Shown piece by piece: positions 36,311-44,110 of a stretch of DNA of 64,000 nucleotides. The notes under the pieces were generated by a model that saw nothing but the letters and a program-made list of their open reading frames with translations, made no database searches and was not told where the DNA came from. The position numbers were made by a program, and so were the translations under genes. Position 1 is the first letter of the stretch. Every line of letters starts with the position of its first letter. Source of the stretch: Natronomonas marina (lineage in GTDB: Archaea; Halobacteriota; Halobacteria; Halobacteriales; Haloarculaceae); contig NZ_CP101154.1 in NCBI RefSeq assembly GCF_024298905.1, positions 1,364,001-1,428,000 on the forward strand, given 5' to 3'.

Positions 36311-38154
36311 GCGAGGAGTCCGATTACGCGACGAACGAGGCGTATCTCGCGGTGGACGACGAGTGGCGTCTCACGCGGAGCAACGCCGCCGCCCGCCTGC
36401 TCGACCGACCGGCTGCGGAACTGTCCGGCAGCCGGCTCTGGGAAGCCTTCCCCGAAATCGAGGGGACACCGTTCGCCGAGGCGCTCCGGCGTGCGATGGC
36501 CGACAGCGAGGCGGTCTCCCGGGAGGCGCCCCTCCCCGACCGGGACGCGTGGTTCGAACTTCGGGCGTATCCCGACGACGGTGGCCTCTCGATGTACCTC
36601 CGGGACGTCACCGACCGCCGGGAGCGAACCCGGGCACTCGAGGCCACGCGAGCCCGGTTCAGCGCCCTGACGAGCAACACCGATCAGGTCGTCCTCACCA
36701 TCGACGACGACAGCGTCGTCCGGTACGCAAACGAGGCGACAGAAGCGGTGTTCGGCTACGCGCCCGACGAACTCGTCGGTCGGTCGCTGCTGACGCTCGT
36801 CCCCGAGCGGTTCCACGACGCCCACGAGGCGGCCATCGACCGCTACCTGGAGACGGGCGAGCGAAGCCTCGAGTGGGACTGGATCGAACTGCCCGGCCTC
36901 CACAGGGACGGCCACGAGGTACCGCTGGGCATCTCCTTCGGCGAGGCCGAGGTCGGCGGCGCCCATCGGTTCACCGCCACGGTTCGGGACATCAGCGACC
37001 GGAAGCGACGCGAGCGGCGCCGGGAGGCCACCCTCGAGAGCCTCCGGGAACTGTACGACGTGACGACCGATCCGGAACTGGCCTTCGAGGAGAAGATCGA
37101 CCGCACGCTGGAACTCGGCTGCGAACGGCTCGAACTGCCCTACGGCTTCCTCTCTCGCGTCGATACCGACGAGACCGGCGACGGGCGACAGACCATCGTC
37201 CACGCCTGCGGCGACCACCCGCTGCTCCAGTCCGAGGAGTCCTGCCCGCTCTCGGAGGCGTACTGCCGTCGCGCCATCGAGACCGACGGTCTGCTGGCCA
37301 TCCAGGACGCCGTCGCCGCCGGCTTCGAGGACGACCCCGCCTATCGGACGTTCGAACTCGGCGCCTACATCGGCGGGAAGGTCGTCGTCGACGGTGACCT
37401 CTACGGGACGCTCTGCTTCGCCGCGACCGAGCCCCGCGAGGAGCCGTTCAGCGACGCCGCCCGGATGCTGGTTCGCGTGACGAGCAAGTGGATGAGCTAC
37501 GAACTGGAGCGAACCCAGCGGACGGCGGAGCTAAAGCGGACCAACGAGCGCCTCGAGGAGTTCGCAAGCGTCGTCTCCCACGACCTCCGGAACCCCCTGA
37601 CGGTCGCCGACGGCCACCTCGAGTTGGCCCGCGAGGAAGCCGACAGCGAGGACCTCGCGGCGGTCGCCGAGGCGCTGGAACGCATGGAGGCGCTCGTCGA
37701 CGACCTGCTCGCCCTGGCACGGGACGGCGAGTCGGCCGCCGAAATCGAGGCCGTCGACCTCGCACGGGTCAGTACCGACTGCTTCGAAACCGTCGAAACC
37801 GCCGACGCCGAACTGGTCGTCGGGGAGACGAGCGCGCTCCGGGCCGACGCCGGCCGCCTGAAGCAACTGCTCGAGAACCTCTTTCGGAACGCGGTTGAGC
37901 ACGCCGGCGAGGACGTGACCATCACCGTCGGTGACCTCGACCGCGGCTTCTACGTCGAAGACGACGGTCCCGGCATCCCCGCCGACGACGGCGAGGCCGT
38001 CTTCGAGAGCGGGTTCACCACCGCCGAGTCGGGAACCGGGTTCGGCCTCGCCATCGTCGAGGAGATAGCCACCGCCCACGGCTGGAGCGTGACCGCGACG
38101 GAGAGCGCCGACGGCGGCGCCCGATTCGAGATCACCGGCGTCGAACGGCCGTGA
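36307..38154 (+). CDS. PAS-PAS-GAF sensor histidine kinase
   Basis: 615 residues. Two PAS regions come first (about 10-110 and 118-235, with the second reading TSNTDQVVLTIDDDS and VRYANEATEAVFGY). A GAF domain follows (about 250-400, with CGDHPLLQSEESCPLSEAYCRRAI). The HisKA domain has phospho-acceptor His425 in VVSHDLRNPLTV, and the HATPase has NLFRNAVEH, VEDDGPGIP and GTGFGLAIV. No membrane segment was seen. The ATG overlaps the upstream short ORF in ATGA. The C-terminal half is a paralogue of the kinase at 3594-4991. Confidence 0.9.
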   Translation: MSEESDYATNEAYLAVDDEWRLTRSNAAARLLDRPAAELSGSRLWEAFPEIEGTPFAEALRRAMADSEAVSREAPLPDRDAWFELRAYPDDGGLSMYLRDVTDRRERTRALEATRARFSALTSNTDQVVLTIDDDSVVRYANEATEAVFGYAPDELVGRSLLTLVPERFHDAHEAAIDRYLETGERSLEWDWIELPGLHRDGHEVPLGISFGEAEVGGAHRFTATVRDISDRKRRERRREATLESLRELYDVTTDPELAFEEKIDRTLELGCERLELPYGFLSRVDTDETGDGRQTIVHACGDHPLLQSEESCPLSEAYCRRAIETDGLLAIQDAVAAGFEDDPAYRTFELGAYIGGKVVVDGDLYGTLCFAATEPREEPFSDAARMLVRVTSKWMSYELERTQRTAELKRTNERLEEFASVVSHDLRNPLTVADGHLELAREEADSEDLAAVAEALERMEALVDDLLALARDGESAAEIEAVDLARVSTDCFETVETADAELVVGETSALRADAGRLKQLLENLFRNAVEHAGEDVTITVGDLDRGFYVEDDGPGIPADDGEAVFESGFTTAESGTGFGLAIVEEIATAHGWSVTATESADGGARFEITGVERP

Positions 38155-38292
38155 TCGGCCCCTACTGAGCGTCCCGCCGGTCGCCGTCGACCCCACCGGG
38201 TCCGGCCGCCGGGAGGGTCGACCTGCACTGAAACCGCTGGCGTTCCGCGAGTTCGACCGCACCCGCACCGGCGGCGTCGAGCGCCACCCGTC

Positions 38293-38844
38293 TCAGCCCA
38301 GCCGTTTCTCGAAGTGTACGAGCTCGTACTCGACCGCCGTCGACTCGCCGACCACCGTGTAGCCCGCGTCGGCGTAGAACTCGACGGCCGCTCGCTGTCT
38401 GCGGGCGGTCGTCGCCAGCACCGGGTCGTAGCCGGCCGCCTCGACGGCCGCCTCCAGCGCCCCGAGCAACCGCCGGCCGTAGCCGCGGCGCTGACAGGCG
38501 GGCGCGACCCGCATCCGGTGCAGTTCCGCCGCCCCCTCGACGTGCCGCTCGTCGTCGTGACCCGCCCCGCTCGGCAGGAACCCGCCCATCGCCACCAGCG
38601 CGCCGTCGTGGACCCGCGGCACCTCCGGGGGCGCCGACGGGACTGTGCCTACCAGGAAGCCACCGCCCGACTCGATGTAGGTCCCCCGCACGTCCCGGAG
38701 GTCGTCGGTCCCCGGGATGTCCGCCGGGTCCGTCTCGATGTCACGGAACGCCAGTTCGTGCAACCGCCACACCGCCCCGGCGTCCCGCTCGTCGTACGCC
38801 CGCAGCGAGAGCGTCGGTACCTCCCCCTCGTCGACGTCCGTCAT
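38293..38844 (-). CDS. GNAT-family N-acetyltransferase
   Basis: 183 residues. The acetyl-CoA-binding motif A is LHRMRVAPACQRRGYGRRLLGALE, followed by a typical C-terminal segment (AVEFYADAGYTVVGE). Residues 1-40 carry the strand-helix start (LSLRAYDERDAGAVWRLHELAF). The substrate is not known. It lies downstream of tRNA-Leu and its repeats on the same strand, with its start about 55 bases from the repeat array. Confidence 0.86.
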   Translation of the reverse strand: MTDVDEGEVPTLSLRAYDERDAGAVWRLHELAFRDIETDPADIPGTDDLRDVRGTYIESGGGFLVGTVPSAPPEVPRVHDGALVAMGGFLPSGAGHDDERHVEGAAELHRMRVAPACQRRGYGRRLLGALEAAVEAAGYDPVLATTARRQRAAVEFYADAGYTVVGESTAVEYELVHFEKRLG

Positions 38845-38898
38845 CGTTCTCGGGGACGGCTCCCGCCCTGTTCAGTTTTGGCACTGCTGGAGAATCGG

Positions 38899-39154
38899 TG
38901 CGCGGGGTCGGATTCGAACCGGACCCAGACGTGCTCGCTCCGCTGCGCGCGTCTGGTAGGGCTCGAATCCGGTCCTGCTCTTCGCTCGCTACGCTTGCTC
39001 ATGTGCGGGACCGGATTCGAACCGGGCGGCCTCGGTCGCTCGTGCGCGGGACCGGATTCGAACCGGAGGAAGACTCGCTACCGCTCGTCTTCCAGGGTTC
39101 GAATCGGTCCTGCTCCTTCCTTCGTTTTCTCGCTTCGCTCGAAAACTCAGTCAG
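38899..39154. repeat. Tandem T-arm-derived palindromes beside tRNA-Leu
   Basis: At least three partial copies of the tRNA 3' end (T-arm plus acceptor strand) occur: 38899-38922, 39002-39025 and 39043-39066, read on the plus strand as a variant of GCGGGACCGGATTCGAACC. Two of these face reversed copies (around 38959-38976 and 39102-39116), so each pair makes a long imperfect hairpin, for example 39048-39116 with GGAAGAC/GTCTTCC arms inside. The unit is repeated with different inner arms. It has no coding signal. Confidence 0.75.
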
Positions 39155-39239
39155 TGCGCGGGACCGGATTCGAACCGGCGGACCCCTACGGGACAGCGTC
39201 CTAAGCGCTGCGCCTTTGGCCTGGCTCGGCAACCCGCGC
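39155..39239 (-). tRNA. tRNA-Leu (anticodon UAG)
   Basis: 85 bases, minus strand. Acceptor stem GCGCGGG pairs with CCCGCGC, followed by discriminator A; CCA is not encoded. The anticodon stem-loop is CAGCG-CTTAGGA-CGCTG, giving anticodon TAG. A long variable arm and a T-loop GGTTCGAATCC are present, as in class II leucine tRNAs. No intron is seen. It reads CUA codons. Confidence 0.96.
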
Positions 39240-39263
39240 GCACCGAGTCGTACCGCCGTCGCC

Positions 39264-39271
39264 AAAAAATA
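39264..39271 (-). promoter_or_regulatory. TATA box of tRNA-Leu
   Basis: On the minus strand TATTTTTT ends 25 bases before the tRNA 5' end, the expected TATA distance in archaea. It lies in the short gap after the MOSC gene stop. Confidence 0.55.
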
Positions 39272-39278
39272 CCTGTCG

Positions 39279-39788
39279 CTACCGACCGACCCGGTCCCGG
39301 ATGCTGGCGACCAGCCCCTCGAAGTTCCCCATCTCCTCGACGTCGCCAACCTCGTCGCCGACGCGCAACTCGCCGGGGTCGGCCACCCGGGCACAGATGC
39401 CGCCGCGGCCGTCCCCGAGCGCGCGGGCGACGCCGTCCTCGCCCGCCACCTCCTCGACGTGCCGGCAGGGCGGCCGGGGACGGGTCCCCTCGAACGTCGC
39501 CGCCCCGAGTTCGAACCGGCAGTTCAAGAGGTCGTGGACGTCGCCGCCCCGGACGACGAGGTTGCGGCGGTGGCGACCGTCCGCGAGGTCGATGCCGGTC
39601 GTCTCGCGTATCTCCTCGATGGCCTCAGCCTGCACGAACGTGGTCTCGCAGACGTCGAACGGCGAGTAGTAGCCGCGGCCGGTGCAGTAACGGTCCCCCG
39701 CCAGTCCGCCGTGGACGGCCTCGACGGACTCGCGGGTCTCCATCGGCTCGCCGCCGGCCTCGGCGACGAAGATGGCTTCCAGGCGCAT
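39279..39788 (-). CDS. MOSC domain protein
   Basis: 169 residues. The MOSC pattern is VHGGLAGDRYCTG, RRNLVVRGGDVHDL and the cysteine-bearing PRPPCRHVEEV near residue 110. MOSC domains act in molybdenum cofactor sulphuration or in moving activated sulphur; stand-alone forms like this have mostly unproven roles. Length is normal for the short family. It is divergent from the TFB-like gene with a TATA-bearing spacer of about 70 bases. Confidence 0.9.
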   Translation of the reverse strand: MRLEAIFVAEAGGEPMETRESVEAVHGGLAGDRYCTGRGYYSPFDVCETTFVQAEAIEEIRETTGIDLADGRHRRNLVVRGGDVHDLLNCRFELGAATFEGTRPRPPCRHVEEVAGEDGVARALGDGRGGICARVADPGELRVGDEVGDVEEMGNFEGLVASIRDRVGR

Positions 39789-39861
39789 ACCGTCCCTGGG
39801 GGCGCCGGCGGTTTAGCTCCGCTGCCGACTGTTTAAGTTTCTGGCCCACCGACCCTGTGGC

Positions 39862-40170
39862 GTGTACCGGGCCACCGATCAGGTCGAAAACGAGGAGTGG
39901 CTGGCCGCCATCGACGACGCGGCCGAGCGGCTCGATTTGGGCAGCGACGCGAAGTCGCGGGCGGTCGACCTCTTCCTGTCGACGGTGCCCGATTCCGAGC
40001 GCTCGAAGCGGGCGACGGTGGCCGCCAGTCTCTACGCGGGCGCGCTCATCGCCGGCGAGCGCCGCTCGCAGTCGGCGGTCGCCGATGCGGTCGGCGTCGC
40101 CCGGCTGACCGTCCAGAAGCGCTGGAAGGACCTGATGGAGGAGGCGGGGCTGGAGCCGCCGGCGTGGTGA
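39862..40170 (+). CDS. TFIIB-like cyclin-fold protein, single repeat
   Basis: 102 residues from a GTG. It has one cyclin-like repeat: SRAVDLFLSTVPDSERSKRATVAASLYAGALIAGERRSQSAVADAVGVARLTVQKRWKDL. Full archaeal TFBs have a zinc ribbon and two repeats, which are missing here. A TATA-like TTTAAG at 39832-39837 places transcription start at the GTG, so it is likely leaderless. It may be a TFB-derived regulator. Confidence 0.8.
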   Translation: MYRATDQVENEEWLAAIDDAAERLDLGSDAKSRAVDLFLSTVPDSERSKRATVAASLYAGALIAGERRSQSAVADAVGVARLTVQKRWKDLMEEAGLEPPAW

Positions 40171-40173
40171 GGG

Positions 40174-40665
40174 TCAGTCCCGGCTGGCCGGCCGGCCGTC
40201 CCGTTCGGGCGTGAGGTTGCCGTGGTCGTCGATTTCGCCGGCGACGATGCGGGTCGAGGAGATCACGTCGCCGTCCTCGGCGTAGACGTGGTCGACGACC
40301 TCGATTTCCAGCGGATCGAGTCCCTTCCGCTCGCGTTTCTCGTTGACCTGCTCGGCGCCCTCGACGGTCTCGGGAGAGGCGATGAGTACGTCGAAGCCCG
40401 GTTCGTCGGCGACGCCGGTCGGTTCCTCGAGTCGCCGCACCTCGAACTCGCGGTCGTGGTCGGCCGCCAGCGCCGCGAGCTCCCGCTCGAGGTCGGCCTT
40501 CCGCTCGTCGAACGGGCGGACGTAGCGGTCCACGTTGCGGGTCTTCGGGGCGAGGTCGTCGCTGGTCAGGCCGACGGTCAGGTCCCCCAGCTCGAAGGCA
40601 CGCTCGAACAGCGCCCGGTGGCCGTCGTGGACCGGGTCGAAGGTCCCGCCCAGTACGACGTTCAT
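40174..40665 (-). CDS. coaD: Phosphopantetheine adenylyltransferase, archaeal type
   Basis: 163 residues. The nucleotidyltransferase start is VVLGGTFDPVHDGHRALF (HxGH as HDGH), and ISSTRIVAGEI is the ISSTxI-like motif. The archaeal enzyme adenylates 4'-phosphopantetheine to dephospho-CoA. Its stop lies three bases from the TFB-like gene end, convergent. The winged-helix gene lies about 55 bases upstream on the same strand. Confidence 0.93.
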   Translation of the reverse strand: MNVVLGGTFDPVHDGHRALFERAFELGDLTVGLTSDDLAPKTRNVDRYVRPFDERKADLERELAALAADHDREFEVRRLEEPTGVADEPGFDVLIASPETVEGAEQVNEKRERKGLDPLEIEVVDHVYAEDGDVISSTRIVAGEIDDHGNLTPERDGRPASRD

Positions 40666-40720
40666 GCGGGCCGAAAGGCGGGGCCCCGATTTAGCTCCTG
40701 TGATGCGGGACGCTGCCGTG

Positions 40721-41227
40721 TCACTCGTCGCCGTCGTCGGAGTTGTCGGTCCCGACCGTGATATTCACCGGCTCCCGTTCGTCGTCCGACCGGACGCCGA
40801 GGTGCGAATCCAGGTTGAAGACGGTGTTCAGTTCGTCCTGCACCTCGCCGACGATGTCGCCGACGAGGTCGCTGGGCGCCATCGCGGTGTACTCGTAGGG
40901 GTTGTTGCCGGCACCGCTGGCCTCCCGCTTGCGGCGCCCGACCTTCTCCTCGTCGTTCAACTCGGCCAGCGCCTCCCGGACGGTGCTGGGGTACAGCCCC
41001 GTCCCCTCGGCTATCTCCTCGCTCGTGCTGCCGGGGTTCTGTCGCAGATAGACGTAGATTCTGGCCCGCGTCTCGGTGTCCAGCACCCACGAGAGCAGGT
41101 CGACGATGCTCTCGTCGAACTGCTCGGCTGCCTTTCCCGCCTCCTGTTCCAGTTTGCCCCGTACGCTCCCCTCCTCCGTGTCGACGGGCTCTCCCGACCC
41201 GTCGTCCGCCTTTTCGTCCGTAGACAT
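40721..41227 (-). CDS. Winged-helix transcriptional regulator
   Basis: 168 residues. A coiled acidic N-terminus (about 1-50) is followed by a winged helix: SWVLDTETRARIYVYLRQNPGSTSEEIAEGTGLYPSTVREALAELNDEEKV. The C-terminal third is acidic with VQDELNTVFNLDSHL. The family is near the haloarchaeal ArsR/MarR-type regulators. Targets are not known. It is on the same strand as coaD and gshA. Confidence 0.85.
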   Translation of the reverse strand: MSTDEKADDGSGEPVDTEEGSVRGKLEQEAGKAAEQFDESIVDLLSWVLDTETRARIYVYLRQNPGSTSEEIAEGTGLYPSTVREALAELNDEEKVGRRKREASGAGNNPYEYTAMAPSDLVGDIVGEVQDELNTVFNLDSHLGVRSDDEREPVNITVGTDNSDDGDE

Positions 41228-41270
41228 AGGTGCTCTTCAGCCGGACACATGGAATACCGGCAAATAAAAC

Positions 41271-42359
41271 TCACGGCACCTCGCTGCCCACCAGCAGCGC
41301 CGCACACAGCGCCTCCAGGCCCTCTTCCTCGAGGAGGCGGCGCTGCCGTCGCGTCCCGCTCTCGGCCTCGTACAGCGACCGAATCCCCGACACGCCGAGG
41401 CGACTGGCCTCCCGGTCGACGACCTCACCCAGCCCGACCGTCCCGTCCCACTCGGGGGTCAGTAGCTCGGCGTCGTGCCCGTACCGCAGCGCCCGCCACT
41501 TGTTCTCGTCGAGCGGCTCCCGGCGGTGCTCGCGGCCCGTCTCGCCGTCCTCGTAGCGGGCCGCCAGGTCCTCGACCAGCGCGGCCGTGTACTCGACGAA
41601 CGCCAGCACCCGCTCGGGGTCGGCCTGCCCGTCCGGCGTCCGCACCTCGACGGTGCCGTGCTCGGAGTGGGGCCGCACGTCGTACCACAGCTCGCCGCGG
41701 TCGTTGATCGAGTCCGTCTCGACCATCGTCCGCTCGAAATGCTGGAACGCCTCGAAGTCCTCGAAGGCCGTCGGCATCCCCGTGTTCGGCAGCCCCTCGA
41801 ATATCTTGGCCCGCGCGGAGGCCAGCCCCGTGTCGAAGCCGTTCCAGAACGGCGAGTTCGCCGACAGCGCGAGCATGACCGGCAGGTACCACCGCAGTTC
41901 GTTGGCGACCCACACCGCCTTGTCGGCGTCGTCGACCCCGACGTGGACGTGCAGGCCCGCCGTCGTGTTGCGGTGCTGTGGGTACCGGATGCGGTCCAGC
42001 TGGGCCCGGTACCGCGGCTTCTCGGCGTGTTCGAGCCGTCGCCACTCCGCTGCCGGGTGCAGCCCCGCCGCCGCCACGTCGAAGCCGTGCTCGCGGGCGT
42101 GCTCGACCAGCGCAGTCCGGACTGACTCCAGCGCGTCCTCGGCTTCCCCCAGCGACTCGACGGTGGGTGTCTGCGTCTCGATGACGCACTTGAACAGTTC
42201 GTGGTCCAGGCGGTCCGCCAGAATCGCGGGCGGCTCCGAGTCGTAGACCAGTTCGTCGGTTCCCGCCGTCGGGCGCCCGGTCTCGTCGACGACGAAGAAC
42301 TCCTCTTCGATGCCGAGCGTGCCCATCCGGTCGAAGGCCTCGCGGGAGCCCAACTCCAT
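41271..42359 (-). CDS. gshA: Glutamate--cysteine ligase (GshA, GCS2 type)
   Basis: 362 residues. [18 protein letters not shown] is the GCS2 N-terminal signature; [19 protein letters not shown] and [16 protein letters not shown] follow. The enzyme makes gamma-glutamylcysteine, the main low-molecular thiol of haloarchaea, and no glutathione synthetase is needed. The ATG at 42359 is chosen because the conserved protein begins at MELGSREAF; upstream codons are GC-rich spacer. The neighbouring mobile element begins about 110 bases away. Confidence 0.93.
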   Translation of the reverse strand: MELGSREAFDRMGTLGIEEEFFVVDETGRPTAGTDELVYDSEPPAILADRLDHELFKCVIETQTPTVESLGEAEDALESVRTALVEHAREHGFDVAAAGLHPAAEWRRLEHAEKPRYRAQLDRIRYPQHRNTTAGLHVHVGVDDADKAVWVANELRWYLPVMLALSANSPFWNGFDTGLASARAKIFEGLPNTGMPTAFEDFEAFQHFERTMVETDSINDRGELWYDVRPHSEHGTVEVRTPDGQADPERVLAFVEYTAALVEDLAARYEDGETGREHRREPLDENKWRALRYGHDAELLTPEWDGTVGLGEVVDREASRLGVSGIRSLYEAESGTRRQRRLLEEEGLEALCAALLVGSEVP

Positions 42360-42540
42360 CGCCGTCACGTTGGCCGGGGGTGGATAAATAGCATGTGACC
42401 TGTTGCGGCCCGGACGCACACCGCCACCGAGGCCGGCCCCGTCGCTCGCCTCGGCCGGTGCTACCTTTCAACAGCGAGAGAGTCCCGCCGTTTACGGCGG
42501 GCGTGAATCGTGTAAGCCCGGTAACAGCACCGTCGCCTTA

Positions 42541-42681
42541 TCACTGATCTTGAGTCTCCAACGCTTCCAGACCGGCTTCCAACACCTCTGAATATGCTTC
42601 CGAGAGGGTCACGCCGTTTGCTTCTGCGTAGTCCTTGATTCGCCCGTGGATTGCCCAGTCAATATCGATGTTTGGCCTCAT
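42541..42681 (-). CDS. Small ribbon-helix-helix-like protein divergent from tnpB
   Basis: A 46-codon ORF: MRPNIDIDWAIHGRIKDYAE, then ANGVTLSEAYSEVLEAGLEAL. The pattern of a short strand followed by two helices matches CopG/Arc-type ribbon-helix-helix proteins. It is divergent from tnpB with about 40 bases between, inside the same element. A regulatory role over the element or TnpB is possible, by inference. Confidence 0.6.
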   Translation of the reverse strand: MRPNIDIDWAIHGRIKDYAEANGVTLSEAYSEVLEAGLEALETQDQ

Positions 42682-42720
42682 CAACAGACTTATTAGACAG
42701 CGAGACTCATTATACTTCGG

Positions 42721-44058
42721 ATGAAGCGTGCCAACACGTTCGCCGTGCGGCCGCTCACCGACACCGATGAGCGGGTGCTACGGGACCTGTTGGACGCTTC
42801 CGCCGCTCTCTGGAACGAAGTCAACTTCCAGCGCCTCATGCGGTACAACGACGAAGACGGCTTCGAGGGCGACGTCTGGGACGCCGATACCGGCGATCTG
42901 GAAGGTCGATACAAAGGCGTCCTCGGGGCGTCTACCGCCCAGCAGGTAATCCGGAAAAACAGCGAAGCGTGGCGGGCGTTCTTCCGCCTGAAAGACCAGT
43001 ACTACGACGAGTCGGACACGTCGGTTACGGACCACCCGGACCCACCGGACTTCCGTGGCAACGAGGACGATGGGCGACAACTCAAGACCGTCATTCGCAA
43101 CACGTCGTACACCGTCGAATGGGGCGACTGCTCCCGGCTTGAGATACTGGTCGGGCGCGAGTTGAAAGACCGATACGACCACACCGGGCGTCTCCGGCTG
43201 GAAATCGCTGGCGACCCGAATTGGCCCGACTACGAGAAACAGGGCCGGTTAGACCTGTGGTACGACGAGACTGATAGCACCTTCCGAGCTTCGCAACCCG
43301 TGACTGTTTCTGATGATGCACGGGACACTCCACTGGCCGACGAGAAGGCCGCTCTGGATATTGGTGCGAACAATCTCGTTGCCTGTACCACGACGACCGG
43401 CGAGCAATATCTGTACGAAGGCTGAGAGTTGTTCGACCACTTCCGTGAGACGACGCGAGAAATTGCCCGGTTGCAGTCGAAACTCGAAGAAGGCCGATAC
43501 AGTAGCGAGCGTATCCGGCGGCTGTACCGGAGGCGAACCCGTCGCCGCGACCACGCCCAAGAAGCACTGTGTCGTGACTTGCTCGAACGACTTTACGAGG
43601 ACGGCGTGGATACGGTGTATGTCGGTGGGTTGACCGACGTGCTGGACACGCACTGGTCGGTCGAAACCAACGCGAAGACGCACAACTTCTGGGCGTTCAA
43701 GAAATTCACCGAACGACTGGTCTGTACGGCAGAGGAATACGGTATCTCGGTCGAAGTCCGGTCAGAGGCGTGGACGAGTCAAGAGTGCCCGCAGTGCGGG
43801 TCAACAGAGCGAACCACCCGGCAGCAGGACACGCTCACCTGTCCGTGTGGGTTCGAGGGCCACGCCGACCTCACGGCGTCAGAAACGTTCCTGAGACGGC
43901 ACACAGAGAAGGCAGTCAGGCCGATGGCACGGCCCGTGCGGTTCGAGTGGGACGACCACAACTGGTCGGAGTCACCACGCTCTCACCGTCCCAAAGAACG
44001 GCGCACAGACCCGAGTACCGTCCCTCGTGGCAGGAATGTTGCCTCCGGCGAGTCGTAG
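42721..44058 (+). pseudogene. tnpB: TnpB (RNA-guided nuclease family), interrupted by a nonsense codon
   Basis: The reading frame is open from 42721 to 44058 except for one TGA at 43423-43425, after QYLYEG and before ELFDHF; a single C-to-T change of CGA would explain it. Otherwise the protein of about 445 residues is complete: RuvC-I in [17 protein letters not shown], zinc finger [10 protein letters not shown]...CPCGF and RuvC-III in [11 protein letters not shown]. At the RuvC-II place the sequence reads VYVGGLTDV without the usual acidic residue, while [13 protein letters not shown] has a glutamate near the zinc finger. The gene may still give two fragments or be read through. Confidence 0.88.
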
Positions 44059-44084
44059 ACCGGCCGAGACTCCCACGGAGGAAA

Positions 44085-44104
44085 CCCCGGCGTTCACGCC
44101 GGGG
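44085..44104. other. Right-end hairpin of the TnpB element
   Basis: CCCCGGCG-TTCA-CGCCGGGG, eight perfect pairs, directly before GAGGATGTCA. It is likely part of the guide-RNA scaffold end and of the transposition end. Confidence 0.7.
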
Positions 44105-44110
44105 AGGATG

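Larger units (their letters stand above)
42470..44110 (+). mobile_element. IS200/IS605-type (IS1341-like) TnpB-only element, broken
   Basis: The left end has a perfect hairpin CCCGCCG-TTTA-CGGCGGG at 42484-42501. The right end has CCCCGGCG-TTCA-CGCCGGGG at 44085-44104, followed by GAGGATGTCA. Such end hairpins without inverted repeats are typical of the IS200/IS605 superfamily. It holds a small divergent ORF and a TnpB gene with an in-frame stop; no TnpA is present. Exact ends are uncertain by about 15 bases. The right end overlaps the P450 stop. Confidence 0.85.

Noticed and set aside
38899-39154. CRISPR array
   Set aside because: The repeats are T-arm copies with irregular spacing and inverted partners; there are no uniform spacers and no cas genes.
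38898-39836. Plus-strand frame across tRNA-Leu and its repeats
   Set aside because: It translates tRNA-derived repeats and the antisense of the MOSC gene; not a protein gene.
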